Assembly: GCF_029931775.1 (NCBI RefSeq)
Contig: NC_079314.1
Span: 70,237,879-70,301,878 of the forward strand
DNA: 64,000 bases
Reading direction: 5' to 3'
DNA from: Euleptes europaea
Lineage: Eukaryota > Chordata > Lepidosauria > Squamata > Sphaerodactylidae
A program made the position numbers and the translations under genes. Each line of letters opens with the position of its first letter. Within the stretch, counting starts at the first letter, position 1. Shown here one piece after another: positions 11,191-42,470 of the stretch. The notes beneath the pieces are model-generated. The model was not told where the DNA came from. It did no database searches and worked only from the letters and a program-made list of their open reading frames with translations.

Positions 11191-14100
11191 ATAGTATCAA
11201 TACAGAAATTGTTTCACACGGAAGCAGGCTGTGTGTATACACTCTGTATGATCAGTATTTTCATCTCCAGCAGCACATAACAGGGTTCCTGGATTCATCT
11301 CACCATTATGTTGCAGATTAGTTCTTAGTAAATGCATGCGGCAAGGGTTTGGCCTTGGAAGACCCAGAGCGCTGAATATGCACTCCTCCACTTCTTTGCA
11401 GGTATAAGTCCTGATCCAGAAGTGTAAATGGCACCTGGAAGTTCATTTTAGCATAAGGATTGGGCAGTTTGCTTTCATTGTTCAAGCAAGGTTTTACTCA
11501 CACCATTGTTTTCCTCCTCCCAAAGACTAATTTTGAAGCACACTACAAACAAGCACAACACAACTTTCATCTTCATGTACCCCATAAACTTTTTCAAGTG
11601 AGGGATGTAGTGTAAACTATTTGTCTCCTAATTCCATGTATGTGAAAAGAGTTACATAGACAGAAGCCAGAATACTCCCCCCCCCCACCTCTGCAGTCAT
11701 TCACCAGCTGGAAGTTTTGAAACAGATGAACAATCTACATTTTCAAAGAATATTTACAAGGTTAATTAAAGAAAATGAATAAAATCGGTGTATATGAAAT
11801 GTTTTCAAGCTTGTACACCACCTTAAACTACATAGAGATCCCATAAAACTGATTATAGGTACATAAAATTACTTTAAAGAAATTCACCACCTCTGCAATG
11901 TAATACATAGTTTTCACAGTGGTTATAGAATGAGTTTGAGCATGATGCCACTTTACAGTGCTAGCAGGTACTCAACATGCTGTAATAGTATATTACTACT
12001 CTTTCCTAAAACAGTATATTTCATGCATGAAAGAACTGCATTAGCCAGAATAAATGCCCACTCGGTAACGGACATAAATTGCTAAACAATTTAATTTTAA
12101 TTCACATTGTTGTATAGACACTTAATTACTGAAAAGTGCAGCAAGATACAGGGTCCATCAAAGGGCACTTTCTAAACAATTCTAAGGTTCATGAATGAGA
12201 GTTGTTTACAGTGTTGTTCTTTAAGAGAACACTTGAGGAAGAGAGGCCTTGAAACAGAACATCGATTTCATGACTTCAAGCAGCATTAAAAACTTGCACT
12301 ACCCTTTTGTCCTGAAGGGGGAACGTGCTAAAAGAGGATGCTGCAAGCACAGGAAGATCAGAAATCAAAGATGTACAGAGGTTGTTTCTTCTATGGTACA
12401 TGAATTTAAAGCAGATTTCCAAAATAATTTCTTTTGACAGTTTGGTTGCTGTGTGTGGAAAAACATTACTCGGGCAGTTAAGTCAAGAACATACTTTCTA
12501 GTTAATGCTTATTTGCTATCTAAGATGATTTGCTTCTGCTCTATAAGTTTTGTGTAAGATATACAGCATAAATTAGAACTGAGTTACTGCTCATGATATA
12601 GCACAACTATTTCTCATGGGTAAAGTAGTATCTGTTTCTGTCTGTCACACCAGTTTACTACTTGAGTGACAAAAAGCAACATTTTATGTAAGACAAATGT
12701 TAAATCTAGAGAATGTTATCACCATCCCAGAGAAGTTTAGAACAGTGGGTGGTACATGCACAACAGAAAAAGTAGCTTCCAGTTGTTATAGACCTTTTAG
12801 AATATACTCAATGGAGCCAGATTAAGTATGGAAACAAATGTGTACACCACATTTTGGGAGTTTTATATTGACTTTTTGCAGTTAGCACCCCTTACAGATG
12901 TAAAGTCTTGACTTGGCATTTCATTACATCGTATGTGTAATGTATGTGTCACTTACCGACAAGGCTGCTGAAATGCACTGCAGTTACTTTGGGCTACTGT
13001 ATAACTAAACACAGGAGAACTGTTAGTGGCAATATATGCTTGATTTCTTGTTTCGAGAACAAGATCACTAAACTGTAGGAAGGAAAAGGAACACATGGAA
13101 AATCAAGGATATAGATCTTTTTCTGGTACAACCAAGAGTGAAGAAACATCAGCATGCACAAGTTTATAATGCCAGTTTAAAGCTGTAGTTCAAAGTGTCC
13201 AGTAGTGTGTCTTGAGGCTATCCACTATCAGTTGCCTTTTTCAAAGATGGTTATTAAGGATATCTAGTGTGCTCTGATAAGCTAGATCGAAGTTGTGGCT
13301 TGGAACAGTATTACATGCTTCCTTCCAAAAATTAGAGCAGAGACTACCAAACTTTAAACATTTAATAAGTTAATCTTTATTAGCAACTGTTTCATATGAG
13401 AAACATGCCATTTGCTGTTACTCATCTTGATTAGCTTCCATGTTACCTACGAGTAAATTCCAAAATCTTCATTTCTACCAGATGAACTCCATAGAATCAA
13501 TGGTGAGACTATTTCGATGCTGAAGGATAATTTCTGAATGCAGACTAAGATCTGCTGCAAGTGGCATACAAGGGTTCCAAAGAAGGCATTTTACTTTCAA
13601 TATTTACCAGCCATTTCTTCCAAATCTTTTTTTCCCAAAAGGCAGTTTCTTGACACATTAACACTCTCTGCACCTGATGCAATGCACACACAGCTTGCAT
13701 TTAGCTACTTTTACCTAATTGTAAGATACAATTCAAAGGTTCAGAGAGAGACATAGCTCATGGGGTTCAACTACCATAGACAGCAAGAAAGAAATGACCA
13801 GTTGATCTCATTGACAAGCTTTCATCCTAAAAGCAAGGCTGGAAAAATACATTCCAAGCAGAAATGCGCCATGTGTATTCTGAGACAGGAGTGTATTATA
13901 TGCCTCAGCGTGAACTGGCTTTAAGCTACAGCTTAAATCTTTCATATAACTCCCCTCTTTCAAAACTAAAGCTTATTCTTCGTTCTCAGTGCATTGACCC
14001 ACTCCACAACTGATTCAGCCTGCCTTATACATGATCAGGCACAGCATATACAAAAGAGGCCACTTCTATAAGGAATCAGTTCAGCATTACTGTCCTGGCT

Positions 14101-15314
14101 AATGAGCACAATTGATAATACATGTCCCAGGTTAAAGGCATTCCACTGTTTCCTACTAATTAAGGGAATAGCATTTGGCCCTAAACCTCTCTGCAGTCAA
14201 TTTAGCAAAAATTTACCACATCAAAAGGAGTTTCTACCGCTACGTTGCTTCATTCAGGATGGTATACAAATTCTTCATTGTAGAAGTTGTACCCAGTAGC
14301 TACACATACGCTTCACCATTAATCCATTACTGTATGAAGTTTTAGGATAATTAAAGGCTAGTGCATTAAAATATTAGTAGCTTCTAAATTCTGAAAAAGT
14401 GGTGAAACTATTTCACATCAATAGAGATGAACTAATCAAGAATGACAAGCAAATACTGCTTTCCCAAGCATCAAGCTTGGCCACTAAAACAATACATCTT
14501 GCAATCCTTTAGCATGAAGGGCTCTTGGTGCAGACGTGACATAATTAACTTTTGATCCCAAAACAACTTTCTGGAAAGAGAGGAGTCAAGCCTCATCTTC
14601 TGTGTTACGTTGCTAAATTAAGAAGTATTTGCAACTCTTGAGAATGACATTTTCTAATTAGTTTTGCATTCATATCATCCTTTTTTGTTACTGTACAAAA
14701 CAGAAAATGCTGGCTGTTGAGGTGCCTTTGGGAACAGTGTTCGTCCATTCACTAGTTTACGAAGTTCAGAATTGAACACTCAACTGATGATAATATGAAG
14801 ACAGTGCAAGGCAAACAAGTTCTTATCAGCATCTCCAGCTCAGACTGGACAGCCGAAGAGACAATGGATGGCAACCTTCTTGGTAAATGTGATTATATTG
14901 GACTCAAAAGCCCAAACACCACCAAGAACCACACTAACTTAAAAAGCTTATTAGGTAGTGGTTCTTAAATTGTTTGTTACCTCTGGCTGTGGAACAGATG
15001 CAGCATAACTTTTCTATCCCTGCCCCAATCCAGCTCCCTCATGACTGCCTGCCCACACAGTAAGTTTTTAAGCAGTTAACAACCTCATTTACACGAAACA
15101 ATAAATCAGATTCATGTCAAGTTAACACTGTACTTCAGTAACAGCCCAAATTAACCATGTCTGTAATATACACATTGCACATGGTGACCAGCTGGAAGTT
15201 GATTTCTGCAAACAAAGGCAGCTGATCGAGTCTTTTAAAGTGTGGGGCAGATTGAGTTAGGCAGGTCTACTGCAGTGGCTTTGAAGAAACAAACAAACAG
15301 GCTAGTGGATGCAG
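11039..15314 (-). other. GNS: GNS 3' UTR, probable extent
   Basis: This lies downstream of the GNS stop on the minus strand. Minus-strand AATAAA signals are at 13376-13381 (3' UTR about 1.9 kb) and 11039-11044 (about 4.3 kb). The human 3' UTR is several kb long, so the distal one is plausible. It contains no coding exon or recognisable repeat. Confidence 0.4.
11168..11173 (+). terminator. RASSF3: Candidate RASSF3 polyadenylation signal
   Basis: AATAAA on the plus strand, the nearest canonical signal after the RASSF3 stop. Further copies lie at about 11779 and 12050. Confidence 0.4.
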
Positions 15315-36409
<21,095 letters not shown>

Positions 36410-36540
36410 CCTGCCCCCGGGGCTGGCGGCGGCGGCGGCGGGCGAGACAGTCACGAGAAAGGGAGAGAAATGCGCACGTCCAGCCCCCCCCCCTCCTTCT
36501 TAGGCTGTGTTAGGAGGGAGGGAACGCCGAAGGAGGCGGT

Positions 36541-36550
36541 GTCACGTGAC
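36541..36550. promoter_or_regulatory. GNS: CLEAR motif (TFEB/TFE3 site) upstream of GNS
   Basis: The perfect 10-bp palindrome GTCACGTGAC lies 132 bp upstream of the GNS ATG. This is the consensus CLEAR element bound by TFEB-family factors that coordinate lysosomal genes, and GNS is a lysosomal hydrolase. Binding is inferred from motif, position and gene class. Confidence 0.8.
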
Positions 36551-36816
36551 CGGCACCCTTACCCCAGCAGCTCTATGTCCCGCCCACTGGCTCTTATTGC
36601 TCTCAATTTCCGCCGTCGCTCCAATGCCTGCCTCGAGTCACCTCCCACAGGCGAAGCTTCGTGCGCTGGGGGCGGCCCCTGGGCGATTCCGTAGTTTAGT
36701 AGCTGTGCTTAATTATCCCTAGCTTTTTTTTTGAGGGGGGGGGAACGGGGGGATTCAGCTCTGGAACACTGAAGTATTAAATCCTTGTCATAAGGTTTCG
36801 ACAAGGGAACTCTAGT

Positions 36817-37036
36817 GTGTGTGTAAAGTGCCGTCAAGTCGCAGCCGACTTATGGCGACCCCTTTTGGGGGTTTTCATGGCAAGAGACTAACCAAGAAGG
36901 TTTGCCAGTGCCTTCCTCTGCACAGCAACCCTGGACTTCCTTGGTGGTCTCCCATCCAAATACTAACCAGGGCTGACCCTGCTTAGCTTCTGAGATCTGA
37001 CAAGATCAGGCCAACCTGGGCCATCCAGGTCAGGGT
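36817..37036 (-). repeat. 5S-derived SINE with target duplication
   Basis: Reverse-oriented full-length 5S-SINE flanked by perfect 11-bp duplications GGAACTCTAGT (36806-36816 and 37037-37047). It is very similar to the copies at 27905, 33544 and 51367, which suggests recent activity. Confidence 0.9.
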
Positions 37037-37195
37037 GGAACTCTAGTAAGCAGAACAAAACCCGAGTCTAGGAGTACACCTTAAAGACCAACATTTCCCA
37101 AGGTATATGCTTTTGTGACTCAAAACTGGTATATCGAATGAAATGAGCTTTGATTTATGAAGGCTGACATCTCAGGGTTGTTGCTTATGGAAGTC

Positions 37196-37406
37196 GTAGG
37201 GTTGCCAACCTCCAGATACTAGCTGGAGATCTCCTGCTATTACAACTGATCTCCAGCAGATAGAGATCAGTTCACTGGGAGAAAATGGCTGCTTTGGCAA
37301 TTTGGACTCTATGGCATTGAAGTCCCTCCCCTCTCCAAACCCTGCCCTCAGGCTCCACCCCGAAAACCTCCCGCTGGTGGCAAAGAGGGATCTTGCAACC
37401 CTAGGC
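37196..37406. mobile_element. Short DNA-transposon-like repeat, GGGTTGCCAACC termini
   Basis: It starts TAGGGTTGCCAACCTCCAG and ends GATCTTGCAACCCTA. The body has GATCTCCTGCTATTACAACT and CCCTCCCCTCTCCAAACCCT, a composition common in squamate genomes. A shorter relative with GGGTTGCCAGATCTCC lies at about 53545-53588. The superfamily is uncertain. Confidence 0.55.
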
Positions 37407-37504
37407 AGTCACTCTTCCGTGTTAGAGGGGAAAGAAGGCAGTCTACAAGCACATGCCGTTGTAAAAGGGCACTTGAGCAAGAGAAAATAAGGGCTACTTT
37501 GCAT

Positions 37505-37600
37505 AGAATTTGCAGTGCAATCCTATGCAGAGTTATTCCAGTCTGACTCCATTGATTATAATGGGCTCAGACCGGACTACACTGCATAGAACTGCATTGC
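37505..37600. repeat. Imperfect palindromic short repeat
   Basis: GCAGTGCAATCCTATGCAGA and, further on, CACTGCATAGAACTGCATTG form a diverged foldback centred on CCATTGATTATAATGGGC. Relatives lie near 34190-34280 and 44155-44240. It resembles a widespread sauropsid MITE. Confidence 0.45.
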
Positions 37601-37752
37601 AAGTTTTTGAGTTCTATAGTAAATTATTGACCTGTGTGAACAGACTCCATTAGAAATGCTAGGTGAAGTGACTTGAGCGCTGTATTTTTCATCTGTGATG
37701 GCTCATGTAACCATCAAAATAACTATGGGACTCTGCAGTCATCAAGAAATGA

Positions 37753-38240
37753 CTATGCATGTTTGAAATAGTCTTGTCTCATTTGCTTCTGACCTAGTGT
37801 TGTAGTTTCATAATTTTCCAGAGCTCCAAAGGGAACCAGCCTGGGGGACCTCTTGCCACTCAGGGAGATTGGGTATGTTTTGCAATATTTAGGATCAGGC
37901 TGTAAGAAAAAGTTACGATCCATTGTTGAAAACTGCCCTTTCTGCTTGTAATTTTCTGCTGGGTAGAACATCAGTTTTGGCAAACCGAAGTGGCACAATC
38001 CGATAACCAGTGAGCCAGGATGTAATTTCCCATGCTCAAACCTGTCTAGAAATTCCAGATTCTGTTCCTGAAACCTTTCCCAGTCGTTATTTGACACATA
38101 TGATGGCTGATTGCAGGTCCTCAAAGGTGCACTCTGCTGTTTGAGCACCTGGCACTGTGAAAGATGTATCTTAATGCTGGCTCTAAACATTCTAATCATG
38201 AAAGAGCTGATGCCCTCCACACACATTTTAAGCTCTACTT
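37753..38240 (-). pseudogene. Unidentified minus-strand reading frame, possible retrocopy or gene
   Basis: An uninterrupted frame of about 160 codons ends at a stop at 37753-37755. Its text looks protein-like: NDWERFQEQNLEFLDRFEHG, PGSLVIGLCHFGLPKLMFYP, KGQFSTMDRNFFLQPDPKYC, PRLVPFGALENYETTTLGQK. It has charged and aromatic residues spread as in a real protein, and the flanks are not low-complexity. I do not recognise the family. No convincing start, poly-A tail or acceptor was found, and the frame reads into a SINE at its upstream end (about 38262). It could be a terminal exon of an unknown gene, a processed pseudogene or chance. Confidence 0.3.
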
Positions 38241-38261
38241 CCTCAAGCGCTGCATTGCGCG

Positions 38262-38566
38262 GTATAGTGGTTAAGAGCAGTGGTTTGGAGCAGTGGACTC
38301 TGATCTGGAGAACCAGGCTTGATTCCCCACTCCTCCACATGAGCAGTGGAGCCTAATCTGGTGAACTGGATTGGTTTCCCCACTCCTACACATGAAGCCA
38401 ACCGGGGGACCTTGGGCTAGTCACAGCTCACTCAGCCCCACCTACCTCACAAGGTGTCTGTTGTGGGGAGGGGAAGGTGATTGTAAGCCAGTTTGATTCT
38501 TCCTTAAGTGGTCAAGGAAGTCGGCATATAAAAACCAACTCTTCTTCTATCCTTCCAATAAGAAAA
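38262..38566 (+). repeat. tRNA-derived SINE, full length
   Basis: The tRNA-like head has an A-box-like TATAGTGGTTAAGAGCAGTG and a B-box-like GGCTTGATTCCCCACTCC. The body ends in GTCGGCATATAAAAACCAAC and a CTTCTT tail. Reverse-oriented relatives lie at 62340-62577 and 46200-46432. Confidence 0.8.
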
Positions 38567-38666
38567 TAAAACAAGGAAATGAGATCTCAACAAGTATGTG
38601 CCTTTCAGCCAGAAAGAGGGAACAATCTTCTCATCATGGGGTAGAGTTCCAATGATGTGATATATA

Positions 38667-38826
38667 GGGTTACCAACTGCAAGGGGGGAAAAAGTCCTGT
38701 CACTTTAACAGAGGCTTAATGGGATGTTATTTAACTCCAAGCCATGAATAGCTTCAGCTGCTAATTTCCACAAATTTTGCCTCTAATAAAGGAAAATACA
38801 TTTTTCTATAGGTCAGTTGGTAACCC
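38667..38826. mobile_element. hAT-like MITE
   Basis: 160-bp element with inverted termini GGGTTACCAACT and AGTTGGTAACCC. The flanking 8-mers GATATATA and TGTCTATA match at 5 of 8 positions, compatible with an old hAT target duplication. Confidence 0.5.
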
Positions 38827-39538
38827 TGTCTATAGCACAATTGTGTGCTTGTTTACTCTCAGGTATTTGGGGACGCATAGCAGTTAAAATTTCAGTTCTT
38901 TGTATTTCATAAAGGAATGGATTGGAGACATAGTGGTGAAGCAGACAGTACAGCACAAAAGTTGTCTAGCTGTATTACTCCAGATGAATGATGTCTATAG
39001 TCCAGCTACCAGATTCTAAAAGGTAGAAAGTTGATACCATACTTTGAGACAGACTTTGCTAACTTTGGTGAAAGAAGCAGACAGCAAAGAGGTTCTCACA
39101 AGTAGAATTTTCACTCCAATGCAGAGATGCCTGCGAATTTGAGAATGACTGTCCTAAGGTACCAAGTATTTACCAAGGCCTTTCTAGTGTTCTACCAGAC
39201 AACTGCTAGTGTGCTGCATTAAACAAATTAACCAAGCAATGAAAGGCATTGAGTTTCTACATTATCCACATGATTCTCTGGCCCTGCTCAGCTTTTACGC
39301 TTCATCTCTAGCTTGAAAGTAATTCAATTATCCCCTGCAGAGATACAGCAGAATTACCAGCTCACAATTGAAGTTGTCCATTATATCTCTGCATGAATAA
39401 CTTCTCTTTCCAATTAAGAATGCCCTGCTGACTTGAGTTCTGTTCCACTTCAGGAGACTGAAACATCCAACAGCTGTTTTGTGTCTCCACCCAGCAGTGC
39501 TACTCATCCAACCCCTCTGGGGCACCACACCTCTCTGG

Positions 39539-39546
39539 TATTTATA
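39539..39546 (-). promoter_or_regulatory. TATA-like box, minus strand
   Basis: TATAAATA on the minus strand within GGCAGTATAAATACC. No gene is proven downstream; the unidentified frame at 37753-38240 is on the same strand about 1.3 kb further on. It could equally be the promoter of an unrecognised repeat. Confidence 0.25.
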
Positions 39547-40149
39547 CTGCCACCAGCTGGTCAATTAGAGTATTTCCCATTAAGAGGATCAGCACTCCTA
39601 GCAGTCAGTGTTGACGTTTACATGTTCTGACTAGTACCCACATCTGCTTTCTTTCTCACTTGCCTTCACAAGGACAGCCTCCTGCACTTGCACACTCCTG
39701 AGGATCCAGTGATCTATTAACCAACCACCTCCCTTCCCCTGGCACCCTTTTGTTAATATTTTCAAGTGAGGCTTATTGTGATTATAGAGAACAAACTTTT
39801 AGCATTCAAAATAATGAGAAATTTATTAAACAAAAAATGTCCACACACATAATCTGCATGCAACAGAACAAGCAAGCTTACAAAGTAAAGGTTCATACAT
39901 GCAATCCTCTGTTCCTGGCTAAACATATCCTGACTGTTATTCTAGGGTGGGCTCTTTACTGGCTATAGCATTCTTTCAGATCCATTACCTTGATTCTTAT
40001 AGGCTTCCAAAACAAAAGAAATAAATTGCCCTCCAGATTGATAAAAGAATCTCATAACTGCATATAAATGTACTTTAGTAGACTCAAGAAGACAAAAATA
40101 ATGAAATTCCCACTCAATTGGAATAGGCAAAATGAAAGCCTAAGTAGTT

Positions 40150-40500
40150 GAAATTCACCTTGCTCAATCCTATGCCCATCCAGAATTTCTTCATGATGGA
40201 TATTTCTGAAAACACATTATTTTGGACTTAGCATAATTAATAGCAAGCAAATTATCATGCCAGTACAAAACAAAAGCTTTGAGAAGATGTGTTAATCCTA
40301 CCCTCGAGCAAGAAAGAAGGGCAGCATCATCTGCATAAATTAGAATTGGTATTGGGTAAGCAGTCAAACTAGGAAAGTGGGAACGGTTGGCTTGCAGTTT
40401 ATTTGGTAAATCATGTAAGCAGAGATTAAATAGATGTGGGGCCAACAAAACCAACCCTGTCTAACTCCTTTTGTAACTGGGACCGGGTTTGAGAAACAAC
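40150..40500 (-). mobile_element. Non-LTR retrotransposon fragment, reverse transcriptase
   Basis: The minus strand encodes LFNLCLHDLPNKL, then ILIYADDAALLSCSRVGLTH LLKAF and NYAKSKIMCF. The YADD box and the N-Y-x-K-S-K block are the palm motifs of a LINE reverse transcriptase. The clade is not clear from this short piece. The limits are approximate. Confidence 0.75.
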
Positions 40501-41018
40501 CAGTATTGTTTTTTATAGGCTAGATATTGCAGTAGAAATTCCTGAGCATTTGATCTTCACAACTTAGATGAATTCAATACTTTAGTATGCTTTAAGTTGT
40601 GGCAAACAACATTAAACCAAGGAGGGCCACATTTAGATTTTTTGATTTGTTATTGTGCAAAAAGGAACCAAAAGAGACACGAGTTGTTCATAGAACTGAA
40701 TCACCTTTTCAGGAGGACTCTTTATAATAGTTTTCTCTTAAGTTTCTTTATAATAGTTTCTCTTAAGTCTCCATGGATTGGGGACTTCAAAGTGAAGTAA
40801 ATATTCTGGGCCATCACTAAGGACCATTTCCTGGCTCTGTGGGTGATGTTGTTAGAATTCAGATTAGTATTTCTCATAGAGTTATCCACAGAGACTGAAA
40901 TGAATTTTCTTAACATTAATTCTAAAAGCAAGGGAGCATGACTGCTGTCATAAAGGTAACCAAGAGGAAATGTAGAAATCAGGTCTGTAATATTGAAAGG
41001 TCCACTGAAAGAAGACTG

Positions 41019-41255
41019 TAGTCAAAAAGGGCAAGAGTCCAGTAGCACCTTAAAGACTAACAAAAATATTTTCTGGTAGGGTATGAGCTTTCGTGAGCCA
41101 CAGCTCACTTCTTCAGATACTGAATATCTGAAGAAGTGAGCTGTGGCTCACAAAAGCTCATACCCTACCAGAAAATATTTTTGTTAGTCTTTAAGGTGCT
41201 ACTGGACTCTTGCCCTTTTGGACTACTGCAAACAGACTAACACGGCTACCCACTG
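41019..41255. mobile_element. Hairpin element with 95-bp arms and 13-bp target duplication
   Basis: Arms 41025-41119 and 41125-41219 are reverse complements with one difference (a C/T at a CpG) and a 5-bp loop. About 35 bp of single-sided sequence follows (CAGACTAACACGGCTACCC). Direct 13-bp repeats TGAAAGAAGACTG lie at 41006-41018 and 41256-41268. The sequence AGTCTTTAAGGTGCTACTGG is a repeat end common in sauropsids that I associate with Penelope-like elements. Confidence 0.65.
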
Positions 41256-41639
41256 TGAAAGAAGACTGGTTAGAGAAAATAGGCCTAAAGAATTCAGATT
41301 TTCTACATCAATCAGTTGTTCTTCCCTTTGAGGGGACTTATTAATAGGAACATGAGGGGGTTTGTTGCTATCAATTAACTGATTTTTTTTAAAAAATCAT
41401 TAGAAGTGGTTGATTTTTGTCTCTTTGGGAGCTCTGACACAGCAACATTTGGCCAGTGTAATTTTTAATCCCTGCAGTTTTTTGATTAAGAAGCTGTGCC
41501 TGCAGAGTTCGCCCCTCAAAGTACTTCAAGGGACTTTTGTAATACGTTCTTTCTATTCCTGCACTATGGATAGTTATCACCTATTCATGTTGTTCCCTCC
41601 CTTTTTCTCCTTCGTAGGCATTGTATGTTTAAGAGCTGC

Positions 41640-42470
41640 TTGGGCCGAGCTGATTGGCTGACCGCGACGGCAGGTGCCTCGCGCGGGCTTCCTTAGAAGC
41701 CACCCTTGGCGGCGGCGGAGCGGCGTGTCCGACTTGCAGGGGAAACGCGGGGGGAGCCGGGATACTTTGGCCGGCGCAGGGAGCAGAGTCTCTTCCTCCC
41801 CCCCCCTCTGTCGCGAGGACAATGGGCCAGACCCGGAACTCTGGCCCCGCGGCCGCTCTCGTGGGCATGGCCCGGGCGGCGAGCGGGCGCTGAGGCTGCG
41901 GAGGGGAAGGCGGCGGGGATGGAGCTCACCGAGGTGGACCTGGGCGGCGAGGGCCCCGCGGCTGGCGGCAGCGGCCGCTCTGAGCCCGCGCCTGCCCGGG
42001 GCAGGGGGAGCAGCAGCGCCGACAGCCCGGCCGAGGAGGACGAGGCTGATGCGGCGGCGAGCGGGCGGGCCAGCCGCGCTTCGTCCCTGGTGAGCGGCCT
42101 CCTGGTCGAGCTGTACAGAGCGGGGGGTCCCCGCCACCGCGACAGCGTGGACAGCTCGACCGAGGCGTCCGCCGGCTCCGACGCCTTCCCCGGGGGCAGA
42201 GGCAGCGCCGAGTCGCGCTTCCTGCAGGAGCTGCAGCGGAGGCCGAGCCAGCGGCACCAGAGGACTTACCTGGCCCAGAAAGGTAAAGGCGGGCGGGTGG
42301 GTGGCGCTCCCCACCCCCCTCGTCTGCTTTCGGCGCCTTTAACGCTTCTGGGGCAGGTAGGGAGCCCCCTTTCCCCACCCCGTGGCTCTCCCCTGGCGGG
42401 TTTCCTGCTTGCTCGTCCTGGAGCTGTTGAGGGTGCCGCGGCTCGGCCAAGAAAATAGAAGAGGCCCAGG
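41640..42470. promoter_or_regulatory. TBC1D30: CpG-island promoter 1 of TBC1D30
   Basis: A dense CpG block surrounds the long-form first exon. An inverted CCAAT box (GATTGGCTG, ATTGG at 41653-41657) lies about 265 bp before the ATG. No TATA box is seen. Confidence 0.75.
41919..42282 (+). CDS. TBC1D30: TBC1D30 first exon, long form
   Basis: ATG at 41919 (context CGGGGATGG) is the first ATG in this frame. 121 codons plus one base, MELTEVDLGG to TYLAQK. Donor AAAG|GTAAAG. Gly/Ala/Ser-rich and acidic at first, then conserved from RASSLVSGLL onward. Confidence 0.92.

Noticed and set aside
36410-36454. N-terminal extension of GNS by 15 codons (TVSPAAAAASPGGR)
   Set aside because: The upstream in-frame start would be GTG. 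The ATG at 36409 has a good context and gives a proper signal peptide.
38262-38566. A functional tRNA gene
   Set aside because: The A and B boxes are present, but the sequence cannot form a full acceptor stem and continues into a SINE body with relatives elsewhere in the window.
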